NCBI GenBank assembly: GCA_031404815.1
Contig: JANNIH010000043.1
Span: forward strand, 1-64,000
Direction of reading: 5' to 3'
From: DASYKS01 sp031404815
GTDB taxonomy: Bacteria > Acidobacteriota > Thermoanaerobaculia > Multivoradales > UBA5704
Length of the DNA: 64,000 bases
The number at the start of each line of letters is the position of its first letter. Within the stretch, counting starts at the first letter, position 1. Of this stretch, positions 25,873 to 32,313 are shown piece by piece. The notes below the pieces were generated by a model that worked only from the letters and a program-made list of their open reading frames with translations, was not told the origin of the DNA and did not search any database. Made by a program: the position numbers and the translations under genes.

Positions 25873-25950
25873 ATGAATCACTGGAGCGAGACCGCCGACA
25901 TCCCGACTACGCCGGAGAAGGTTTGGAACCTCCTGCGGGCGGCGGAGTAG
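25873..25950 (+). pseudogene. 25-codon remnant resembling the N-terminus of an SRPBCC/START-like protein
   Basis: A short reading frame (M-N-H-W-S-E-T-A-D-I-P-T-T-P-E-K-V-W-N-L-L ...) with GGGGGAC before the ATG ends in a TAG. The W...x-I-x-T-x-P-E-K-V-W-x-L-L pattern is that of the first strand and helix of SRPBCC proteins. Everything after it is missing, so it is a truncated gene or a chance leader peptide upstream of the toxin-like gene. Confidence 0.3.
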
Positions 25951-25959
25951 GGGGGGGGG
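25950..25959 (+). repeat. Homopolymeric G10 tract
   Basis: Ten consecutive G residues sit 6 bases before the GTG start of the DUF4258 gene. Tracts this long slip during replication and could alter spacing in the leader. Confidence 0.85.
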
Positions 25960-25965
25960 CCGTTC

Positions 25966-26250
25966 GTGCCGCGCAGCCGGTTGGAGCAGATCCGCGACTG
26001 CATACGCCGGAATTGTTACGACATGACGGCGCATGCATTCGAAGAGATGGCGGAGGATCTGCTGGAGATCGGAGACGTCGAACATGCGATCCTGACCGGT
26101 ACGATCCGCCGGGTCGACCGGTCAGAGCCGCGCGGCACGAAATGCGTGATCACGGGGTTCGCCTCCGACCGGAGAACCCCGATCGAGGTCGTCGGCCGCT
26201 TGATTCGGCGCGACAGGTACCTGATCATTACAATCTATGAAGTCACATGA
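25966..26250 (+). CDS. DUF4258 domain protein, toxin-like partner of a YgiT-type zinc-finger protein
   Basis: 94 residues from a GTG. The DUF4258 pattern is present: the Y-D-M-T-A-H-A-F-E-E-M-A-E-D helix with its His, D-V-E-H-A-I-L-T-G, and a closing L-I-I-T-I-Y-E-V strand. The fold is like RelE-family or BrnT-type small ribonucleases, and such genes are regularly found just before YgiT/MqsA-type zinc-finger genes in toxin-antitoxin modules, as here. The only purine-rich element before the start is the G10 tract. Toxicity is inferred from family and context. Confidence 0.8.
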   Translation: MPRSRLEQIRDCIRRNCYDMTAHAFEEMAEDLLEIGDVEHAILTGTIRRVDRSEPRGTKCVITGFASDRRTPIEVVGRLIRRDRYLIITIYEVT

Positions 26251-26269
26251 GCAAGGGCAGGTGGACGAC

Positions 26270-26506
26270 ATGTACGGATATCCATGTGAGTACTGCGCAG
26301 GGGTGGTCCGGCCGAAGCAGGTCGCCATGGAGAGCTTCAAGCACAGGAACGGCTTCGTGATCCTGGAGGACGTGACCCTCGGAGTCTGCGACTCCTGCGG
26401 CAACCGCTATTACTCCGCCGAGATCCTCCAGGCGATCGAAGAAGTCGCGAGCGGCAAGAAGGCTCCGCTTCGGACCGCCGAGGTACCCGTGGCGCGGGTC
26501 GCCTGA
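26270..26506 (+). CDS. YgiT-type zinc-finger protein (MqsA-like antitoxin)
   Basis: 78 residues. Two CxxC pairs form the zinc site: C-E-Y-C at the N-terminus and C-D-S-C near the middle (V-C-D-S-C-G-N-R-Y-Y-S-A-E). The rest resembles the N-terminal half of MqsA; the DNA-binding HTH half is absent. I prefer the ATG at 26270 (AGGTGG 5 bases upstream; family members begin M-Y-G-Y-x-C-E-Y-C) over the ATG at 26237, which would overlap the DUF4258 gene by 14 bases. It follows the toxin-like gene in one transcript. Confidence 0.85.
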   Translation: MYGYPCEYCAGVVRPKQVAMESFKHRNGFVILEDVTLGVCDSCGNRYYSAEILQAIEEVASGKKAPLRTAEVPVARVA

Positions 26507-26549
26507 GGCAACTCCGATTCAGGTGGGCATTTGGATGCAGCATCAGTTG

Positions 26550-26570
26550 ACCCAGGCCAACGGCCTGGGT
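26550..26570. repeat. Short intergenic hairpin, ACCCAGGCC-AAC-GGCCTGGGT
   Basis: A perfect 9-bp stem with an AAC loop. A near copy (CCCAGGGC-AAC-GCCCTGGG) is at 51410-51428, so this is a small dispersed palindrome family; it may also terminate the DUF4258/YgiT transcript. Confidence 0.6.
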
Positions 26571-26639
26571 CCGTGGCCTTGGTAACTCAAAACCAACCCT
26601 CGCCTCGGCCCCGCCTCGCCCCCTTTCTGGCCGGCGCGG

Positions 26640-26645
26640 TATGAT
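26640..26645 (+). promoter_or_regulatory. -10 hexamer (TATGAT) of the MNT/HEPN operon
   Basis: TATGAT ends 7 bases before the ATG at 26653, and no Shine-Dalgarno is present, again fitting a leaderless mRNA. Confidence 0.45.
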
Positions 26646-26652
26646 CCCATCT

Positions 26653-27060
26653 ATGGACGCGGCAGCCGTCGAAAAAGAACTCCGGGAAGTTTTGAGCGAA
26701 CGCGCCGCAGCCGAAGGGATCGCCGCGGCCTGGCTGTTCGGCAGTGTCGCCCGGGGCACCGCGAGGCCGGACAGCGATGTGGACGTTGGAGTCCTCTACC
26801 GCGAAACGCCCCCCCTGACCTTCGAGGGCCTGTGCCTCGATCTGGAAGGTGATCTCGAACGCGCCCTCGGCCTTCCCGTCCAGCTCGTCGTGCTCAACCG
26901 GGCACCGGTCGATCTGATCGTCCGCGTGCTACGCGACGGCAAGCTCCTGGTCGATCTCGACCGATCGAAGAGAGTTCAGTTCGAGGTGGACTCCCGGAAT
27001 GAGTTCTGGGATCTGGAGCCGTATTTGAAGCTCTACCGACAGGGGACGGTGCGGCGGTGA
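26653..27060 (+). CDS. MNT-type nucleotidyltransferase antitoxin (MntA-like)
   Basis: 135 residues from the ATG at 26653; an in-frame ATG at 26641 lies within the -10 hexamer. The minimal nucleotidyltransferase signature G-S-V-A-R-G-x5-S-D-V-D-V-G-V is intact at about residues 34-50, followed by L-D-L-E-G-D-L-E-R-A-L-G-L-P-V-Q-L-V-V-L. MntA proteins neutralise HepT toxins by adding AMP to them. The stop overlaps the next start by four bases (GTGA). Its partner is altered (see the next gene), so the module may no longer work as a normal toxin-antitoxin pair. Confidence 0.85.
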   Translation: MDAAAVEKELREVLSERAAAEGIAAAWLFGSVARGTARPDSDVDVGVLYRETPPLTFEGLCLDLEGDLERALGLPVQLVVLNRAPVDLIVRVLRDGKLLVDLDRSKRVQFEVDSRNEFWDLEPYLKLYRQGTVRR

Positions 27061-27509
27061 CCGACTTCGAGTTGGTCCGCAAGAAGCTGGCGTTGATCGA
27101 ATCCTGCGTTCGCGAGATCCAAGAGATGGTCCGACCGGCCGAGATTCAGACGGACCTCGTCCAACAGAGATTCGCCGAGCGAACACTCCTGATCGCGATC
27201 CAAGCCTCCTTGGATGCGGCGGCGCACATCGTCGCGGACGACCGCCTGGGAGAACCGCGGAACAACCGGGAGCTTTTCGAGATCCTCGGGCGCAACGGCT
27301 GGATTCCCGAGGAGCTGGTCGAAGCGCTGATTCTTGCGCTCCTCGCCGCCAACCAGGAAGGCCTGGCATTGCGGGAGATTCGGACACGCTTGGCTGGAAC
27401 GCTTGCAGAGTGGGAGGTCAAGGATGACTTGGCCCTGCGCAAGCAATTGGAGTTGATCCGCGCGCGTGGGCATGGCCGTGGTGCGTACTGGGGCCTTTCA
27501 GATCAATGA
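27057..27509 (+). CDS. Chimeric HEPN (HepT-like) protein: HepT N-terminal part joined to a foreign winged-helix tail
   Basis: 150 residues. Residues 1-90 match HepT/DUF86 toxins: V-R-K-K-L-A-L-I-E, A-E-R-T-L-L-I-A-I-Q-A-S-L-D-A-A-A-H-I-V, R-E-L-F-E-I-L-G-R-N-G. At this point the family continues with helix F-R-N-V-L-V-H, holding the RNase motif R-x4-6-H. Here, from about residue 91 (base 27327), the sequence switches in frame to L-A-L-R-E-I-R-T-R-L and H-G-R-G-A-Y-W, a winged-helix tail like those ending AlbA/Fic-type regulators. The catalytic motif is therefore missing and the toxin is predicted inactive or repurposed. Start GTG overlaps the MNT stop. Confidence 0.75.
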   Translation: MTDFELVRKKLALIESCVREIQEMVRPAEIQTDLVQQRFAERTLLIAIQASLDAAAHIVADDRLGEPRNNRELFEILGRNGWIPEELVEALILALLAANQEGLALREIRTRLAGTLAEWEVKDDLALRKQLELIRARGHGRGAYWGLSDQ

Positions 27510-27531
27510 GTTACGTCGAGAGAGCGGCGAA

Positions 27532-27573
27532 CTCCAATTCACCTCCAATTGAACTCCAATTCCGCCTCCAATT
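27532..27573 (+). repeat. Four CTCCAATT direct repeats upstream of the RhuM gene
   Basis: CTCCAATT occurs at 27532, 27543, 27554 and 27566, i.e. at 11, 11 and 12 base spacing, about one DNA helical turn. Placed just before the GTG at 27585, they look like repeated operator sites or a small tandem expansion. Confidence 0.7.
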
Positions 27574-27584
27574 CTGAGGCCCCT

Positions 27585-28571
27585 GTGACGAACCAGATTC
27601 TCATCTACCAGAGCGAGGACGGCCGCACGAAGCTCGACGTGCGCCTGGAGGATCAGACCGTCTGGCTGAACCAGAAGCAGCTGACGGAGCTGTTCGGCAA
27701 GGCCAAGGGGACGCTCAGCGAGCACATCAAGCACATCTTTGAAGACGAAGAGTTGGAGGAGGGCTCAGTTGTTCGGCTTTACCGAACAACTGCCGCCGAC
27801 GGCAAGGGGTACGAGGTGGCGCACTACAACCTCGACATGGTCCTAGCCCTGGGTTTCCGGGTGCGCAGCCCGGTGGCCGTGCGCTTTCGGCAGTGGGCGG
27901 CGGACAAGCTCAAGGAGTACATCGTCAAGGGGTTCGTGCTGGACGACGCGCGCCTGAAGAACCCGTCGGTGGGGAACGACTACTTCGACGAGCTGACCCG
28001 CCGCATCCAGGACATCCGCACGAGCGAGCGGCGGTTCTACCAGAAGATCACCGACATCTACGCCACGAGCGTCGACTACGACAGAGGTGCCCCTTCCACC
28101 CAGGACTTCTTCGCCACGGTGCAAAACAAGGTGCATTTCGCGATTCACGGCCAGACCGCCGCCGAGGTCATCGTGTCCCGCGCCGGCCGCGAAAGGCCCA
28201 ACATGGGACTCACCACCTGGGATGGGGCGCGCATCCGGAAGACGGATGTCGCGATCGCGAAGAACTACTTGAACGAACCGGAGCTGCGCGCGCTCAACAA
28301 CCTGGTCGAGCAGTACTTGATCTTCGCGGAGTCGCAGGCCGAGCGGCGAATTCCGATGCGGATGAGCGACTGGATCGCGAAGTTGGAGGGGTTCTTGGCC
28401 CTGAACGACCGCGAGATCCTGCGGGGCGCGGGCAGAGTCTCGGGCGAGTTGGCCAGAGCGCACGCGGAGCGCGAACTCGTCGAGTTTCGCCGGGTCGAGG
28501 ATCGGAATCTCGAAACCGACTTCGATCGCGCCGTCAAGAAGTTGCCGCCTTCACCGAAGGACAAGCCATAG
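27585..28571 (+). CDS. RhuM-family (virulence RhuM) protein
   Basis: 328 residues from a GTG with GAGG 5 bases upstream; an in-frame TTG at 27549 would place the CTCCAATT repeats inside the gene. The family pattern is clear: I-L-I-Y-Q-S-E-D-G-R-T-K-L-D-V-R-L-E-D-Q-T at the start, V-W-L-N-Q-K-Q-L-T-E-L-F-G (an HTH-like segment), H-I-K-H-I-F, and R-Q-W-A-A-D-K-L-K-E-Y. RhuM genes were named from Salmonella pathogenicity island 3; most occur on islands and in restriction or toxin loci, with unknown activity. Here it sits within a run of toxin-antitoxin-like genes. Confidence 0.9.
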   Translation: MTNQILIYQSEDGRTKLDVRLEDQTVWLNQKQLTELFGKAKGTLSEHIKHIFEDEELEEGSVVRLYRTTAADGKGYEVAHYNLDMVLALGFRVRSPVAVRFRQWAADKLKEYIVKGFVLDDARLKNPSVGNDYFDELTRRIQDIRTSERRFYQKITDIYATSVDYDRGAPSTQDFFATVQNKVHFAIHGQTAAEVIVSRAGRERPNMGLTTWDGARIRKTDVAIAKNYLNEPELRALNNLVEQYLIFAESQAERRIPMRMSDWIAKLEGFLALNDREILRGAGRVSGELARAHAERELVEFRRVEDRNLETDFDRAVKKLPPSPKDKP

Positions 28572-28648
28572 GCTCCGCGGTCGGCCAAGTCTCCAAGATA
28601 CCGTTGGGTCGTGAGGCAAATCTGTCCTTCCCCCAAGGCCGGATTCCC

Positions 28649-28689
28649 AGGAATGTGTCCTTGACAGAAGGACACATTCGCCCTAGCGT
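28649..28689 (+). promoter_or_regulatory. Operator-promoter: 12-bp inverted repeat with TTGACA in its centre
   Basis: GAATGTGTCCTT-GACAG-AAGGACACATTC is a perfect 12-bp inverted repeat at 28649-28677. TTGACA (28659-28664) overlaps its centre, and TAGCGT (28684-28689, 19-base spacing) is a weak -10. The initiation point would be at about the GTG (28696). A half-matching copy, TGTCCTTCCCCCAAGG, lies at 28621-28636. The layout suggests autoregulation by occlusion of the promoter. Confidence 0.6.
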
Positions 28690-28695
28690 CGGGGG

Positions 28696-30021
28696 GTGAG
28701 CCTTCATCCCGTCTTGGCCGAGAAGTTGAGCGCCGCTCTGGAAGAGGGGGCGCCGGAGGTGCTGACGCGGCGCGATGCGCGGCTTCCTGGGATCGCCGGC
28801 AAGGTGCATGCGGTGATCGGGATGCGCCGGGCGGGCAAGACCACCTACCTGCGCCAGCTATTGAACGAGCGGCGGGCGGCGGGGGCGCCGGAGCGGGCGG
28901 TGTATCTCAGTTTCGACGACGACCGGCTGGCCGACTTGGAACTCGAACAGCTCGGTTTCCTGCTCGAAGAGTACTACCGCCGCTACCCCTCCGCCCGCGG
29001 GCGCGAGACGGTCTCCTGGTTTCTCGATGAGATCCAGCTCGTGCCCGGATGGGAGCGCTTCGTTCGCCGGGTGCTCGACACCGAGAAAGTCGAGATCGTC
29101 GTCTCCGGCTCCTCGGCGCGGATGCTCTCGCGCGAGGTCCACACCTCGCTCCGCGGTCGCGGGATGGCGACGGTGATCCGGCCGTTCAGTTTTCGTGAGT
29201 TCCTGCGCCACCGGGGCGAGGAGCCTTCCCGAGCACCGGGGCGGTGGACATCGGCCGAACGGTCGCTGATCGAGAAACGTTTCCGCGAGTACCTGGTCGA
29301 GGGTGGCTTTCCCGAGACGCTGGGAGTGCCGGCGGCGCTGCGAATCGAGCTGCTGCAGGGCTATGTCGATACCGTTCTATTCCGCGACGTGGTCGAGCGC
29401 TACGGCGTGTCGCAGGTGGCCGCCCTGCGCTGGCTGGTGCGCCAAGGCCTGCGCAATCCCGCCGGCAGTTTCAGCGTCCACCGGCTGCACCAGGATCTCA
29501 AAGCCCAGGGGCACGGCGTCGCCAAGGACGCAGTGCATGCCCTGCTAGGCCATCTGTTGGACGCGTTTCTGTACACCGCCGTGCCGCTCGCCACCGAATC
29601 GGAGCGCCAACAGAACTCGAACCCGAGGAAGCTCTACCCCGTCGATCCCGGTCTGATCCAAGCGTTCGATGCGAGCGGCCGGTCGAACCTCGGCCATGCG
29701 CTCGAAACCGTGGTGCACAACGAGTTGGAGCGGCGCGGCGCCGAGGTCGGCTACGTGAAGACCGGCGACGGGCTCGAAGTGGATTTCCTCGCGCTCAGGC
29801 CAGGGGGCGGCGAGGAGCTGATCCAAGTGTGCGCGGACCTGTCGTCTCCCGAGACCCGCGCGCGCGAACTCCGGGCGCTCTTTGCGGCAGGAAAAGCCTA
29901 TCCCCGCGCGACGCAGCGTCTGTTGGTTCTCGACCGCGACGCGTCCGCGTCGGCCGGCGCGCCGGGGATCGAGGTTCGGCCCGCGTACGAATGGCTCCTT
30001 GCGCCACCGGAGGAGGGGTGA
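28696..30021 (+). CDS. AAA-family ATPase with DUF4143 domain
   Basis: 441 residues from a GTG without a Shine-Dalgarno. N-terminal AAA_14 domain: Walker A G-M-R-R-A-G-K-T-T-Y at about 42-51, Walker B-like V-S-W-F-L-D-E-I-Q, and a sensor V-S-G-S-S-A-R. The C-terminal DUF4143 part has Y-L-V-E-G-G-F-P-E, R-N-P-A-G-S-F-S and a PD-(D/E)xK-like E-V-D-F-L-A with downstream I-Q-V. These single-gene ATPases are common on islands and are often autoregulated; their activity is not settled. The palindrome at 28649-28677 is the likely operator. Confidence 0.88.
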   Translation: MSLHPVLAEKLSAALEEGAPEVLTRRDARLPGIAGKVHAVIGMRRAGKTTYLRQLLNERRAAGAPERAVYLSFDDDRLADLELEQLGFLLEEYYRRYPSARGRETVSWFLDEIQLVPGWERFVRRVLDTEKVEIVVSGSSARMLSREVHTSLRGRGMATVIRPFSFREFLRHRGEEPSRAPGRWTSAERSLIEKRFREYLVEGGFPETLGVPAALRIELLQGYVDTVLFRDVVERYGVSQVAALRWLVRQGLRNPAGSFSVHRLHQDLKAQGHGVAKDAVHALLGHLLDAFLYTAVPLATESERQQNSNPRKLYPVDPGLIQAFDASGRSNLGHALETVVHNELERRGAEVGYVKTGDGLEVDFLALRPGGGEELIQVCADLSSPETRARELRALFAAGKAYPRATQRLLVLDRDASASAGAPGIEVRPAYEWLLAPPEEG

Positions 30022-30052
30022 AGCGGGGTGAAGCGCCCAAGGTCGATCGCCC

Positions 30053-30946
30053 TCACTCGATCGTGAACTCCATCAGCTCGACCGGTAGCGTCGTGTTGCC
30101 GCCGAGGATGCCGATGCCGCGGTAGCCCGGGTTGTTGTTCGGTATGACGCCGCTGTTGCTGAATCCGGCCTCGTTGTAGCTGATCTGCACCTCGGTGACG
30201 AACGTGGCACCGAAAGAGACGATCAGCGTGCCGTTGTCGTCCGCGTTGGATTCCGCTCCGCTGGTCGCGTTGCCGATCGCGGTCGCCGTGTTGGGCGGCC
30301 CGATCGCGAAGGTCGGTGACCCGACTTTCGGGCTGAGCGTGAAGGCGGACACCGGCACCGACGTGGCGCCGTGGTTCGCGGTGATCACCACCTGGTCGCG
30401 GCGCCAGCCTTGGATTGCCAGCTGGAAGCAGTCGTTGCCGCCGTGCGACCAGTCGATGTCGGAAATCTCGAACTTGAACGTGGCGACCGCTTTGGCCCGA
30501 CCGGTCGCTCCCGAGTGCAACTCGGTGAACTTGAGATTGATCAAGACCGCCTGATCGCTATTGGCGGCGGGATCGAAGACGACCCCCAGATCGAGCCCGG
30601 TGCCGAACCGGTCCGTCCGGTAGAGGGACGGAGCCGGCGCGCCGTCCTTGTTGGGTGAAACCACCGAGACGCAAGCTCCCGGAGGGGAGGCCGACAGGCC
30701 GTCCCAAGAGGCGAAGGATCCTTGGCCCATCCCCGGATTCGGGGAAGAGGCCGAGATGCTGATCGTCAGGTCGACGTTGTCCGCCTCCAACGAATAGGTA
30801 CGGACCAGCTCACCGGCGTCCCAGCGGAACAGGACCTCGTTGGACCAATCCAATTGGGTCATGGCGGCGGCGGGGGACGCGATCGATAGGCCGGCGGCGA
30901 ACGTCAGAGCCAGCAGGCCGAGCGACGTCATGTTCAGGTGTCTCAT
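30053..30946 (-). CDS. Secreted protein of unknown function, paralogue A
   Basis: 297 residues with a signal peptide ending A-A-A-M. GGAGGGC lies 5 bases before the ATG. The mature part is beta-rich with repeated phrases shared with the next gene: L-D-L-G-V-V-F-D-P, K-F-E-I-S-D-I-D-W, R-D-Q-V-V-I-T-A-N, N-T-A-T-A-I, N-N-N-P-G-Y-R-G-I-G and a closing P-V-E-L-M-E-F-T-I-E. The last phrase resembles the L-P-V-E-L-x-x-F-x-V-E ending common before sorting signals, but no membrane tail follows. I do not recognise a named family. Confidence 0.75.
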   Translation of the reverse strand: MRHLNMTSLGLLALTFAAGLSIASPAAAMTQLDWSNEVLFRWDAGELVRTYSLEADNVDLTISISASSPNPGMGQGSFASWDGLSASPPGACVSVVSPNKDGAPAPSLYRTDRFGTGLDLGVVFDPAANSDQAVLINLKFTELHSGATGRAKAVATFKFEISDIDWSHGGNDCFQLAIQGWRRDQVVITANHGATSVPVSAFTLSPKVGSPTFAIGPPNTATAIGNATSGAESNADDNGTLIVSFGATFVTEVQISYNEAGFSNSGVIPNNNPGYRGIGILGGNTTLPVELMEFTIE

Positions 30947-31100
30947 ATGCCCTCCTCAGGAATTCATCTCCCGGATAGCCGAGGTCGAGCAGGACCTAGG
31001 CCCATTCGATGAATCGTTTACCTGCGGAAGGGAAGGGCAATCGGTGTGCCAGCGGGCTCCGGGGGAAGGGAGGGGAGCGCGCCTAACGAATGTTCCGTCT

Positions 31101-31130
31101 GACGCGTCGCCGACGTGTCGGCGACGCGTC
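31101..31130. promoter_or_regulatory. 30-base palindrome after paralogue B
   Basis: GACGCGTCGCCGAC-GT-GTCGGCGACGCGTC is a perfect 14-bp inverted repeat around a 2-base centre, 12 bases past the stop of the gene at 31143-31964. There is no T-run. It may be an mRNA 3' stabiliser or terminator hairpin, or an operator for paralogue A. Confidence 0.6.
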
Positions 31131-31142
31131 GGACGCCACGAT

Positions 31143-31964
31143 CTACTCGATCGAAAACTCCATCAGCTCGACCGGGAACATGGTGAGGCCGAGGAGGCCG
31201 ATCCCGCGATAGCCGGGATTGTTGTTGGTGTTCAGGTTGTAGGCCGCTTCGTTGTAGGTGATCAGCACGTCGGTCACCATCGAGGCGCCGAAATTGACCA
31301 TAACGGTACCGTTGTCGTCCGTGTTCGAAGCTTGATTGAGAATCGCGGTCGCCGTGTTGGCCGGCGAGATGGTGAAGGTTGCGGTCCCGGGTGCAGCCGC
31401 GGTGAGAGCGGGGTTGACCGCGCCGGAGTTGGCCGTGATGACCACCTGGTCCTGGCGGAACCCCTGGGCAAGTCCCGTCACGCAGTCGGTACCGTTTCCC
31501 GACCAGTCGATGTCGGAGATCTCGAATTTCAAGGTGCTGACCGCCTTGGCCGGCCCAAGCTCGCCGGTGCCCAGATTGGTGAAATTGATCCGGATCAACA
31601 CTGAACGGTTGTTGCTCGCGCCGGGATCGAAGACCACTCCCAGATCGAGCTTCGTGCCGAAGCGATGCGACGGATAGGTTGAAGGTGCCGGACTGCCGTC
31701 CCTGTAGGGTGTCATGAGCGAGGTGCAGGGGAAAGTTTCCGGGGGGAAGCCGTTCCAGGATGTGAAGGTACCGGTGCCCGAGCCGGTAGCCGAGACTCGG
31801 ATCGTCACGTCGACGCTGTCCGTCGGAAAAGAGTAGGTATGGACCAGGTCACCGGGGTTCCAGATGGGGGCCATATTCCAATCCAACATGGACACGGCGG
31901 AAGCGGCGGAGGCCGTCGTAAGCCCTGCGGCGAGGGCGAGGGCGAGAAGTCGGAGCGGTTTCAT
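31143..31964 (-). CDS. Secreted protein of unknown function, paralogue B
   Basis: 273 residues from the ATG at 31964, with GAGGAGG 7 bases upstream. The signal peptide ends A-S-A. It shares with paralogue A the phrases L-D-L-G-V-V-F-D-P, L-K-F-E-I-S-D-I-D-W, Q-D-Q-V-V-I-T-A-N, N-T-A-T-A-I and the ending F-P-V-E-L-M-E-F-S-I-E. The pair arose by tandem duplication: each has its own ribosome site and a 196-base gap lies between them, with a long palindrome in it. Conserved Cys residues are few. Function unknown. Confidence 0.75.
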   Translation of the reverse strand: MKPLRLLALALAAGLTTASAASAVSMLDWNMAPIWNPGDLVHTYSFPTDSVDVTIRVSATGSGTGTFTSWNGFPPETFPCTSLMTPYRDGSPAPSTYPSHRFGTKLDLGVVFDPGASNNRSVLIRINFTNLGTGELGPAKAVSTLKFEISDIDWSGNGTDCVTGLAQGFRQDQVVITANSGAVNPALTAAAPGTATFTISPANTATAILNQASNTDDNGTVMVNFGASMVTDVLITYNEAAYNLNTNNNPGYRGIGLLGLTMFPVELMEFSIE

Positions 31965-32237
31965 GGTGGTCCTCCTCGAAGATTCGAGTCCGGGCGCTAC
32001 GGTCGGATCGATTCTGTGCTCGTCGTGCGTAGCCGCCCGCGGGTTGAACGGCAAAGACCTATTCCATCAACTCTCAAGATGACAGCTGGTAGATCAAAAC
32101 ACCATCGGTTCGGGGCTGGAATCGACCTTCAAAAAAACTGACCACGCTCGGTCTTTTGGCGGATCGGCGCCGGTTTCATCGGGAAAAGTTGTAAGCAAAG
32201 GGGGCCCTCGTCGCGGGCACAAGATCCGTGGGTATAG
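31965..32237. other. Intergenic region between divergent genes, no gene seen
   Basis: No credible coding frame. It is somewhat AT-richer than its surroundings near 32070-32150 (with AAAAAAA at 32131-32137). It presumably holds the promoter of paralogue B, for which no strong hexamers were found; the plus-strand promoter is listed separately. Confidence 0.5.
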
Positions 32238-32255
32238 TTGGCCAAAGCCTTGCAA
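32238..32255 (+). promoter_or_regulatory. Sigma-54 (-24/-12) promoter of the Tad pilus operon
   Basis: TTGGCCAAAGCCTTGCAA has the required GG (32240-32241) and GC (32252-32253) dinucleotides exactly 10 bases apart, within TTGGC and TTGCA boxes. Initiation would be near 32265, about 50 bases before the tadZ start. No enhancer-binding activator gene is in the window. Confidence 0.6.
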
Positions 32256-32313
32256 TCCAGCTTCGCATCGCAGGAACGAACCGGCACCAGGATGCGGGCG
32301 CGAGGAAGGAGAT

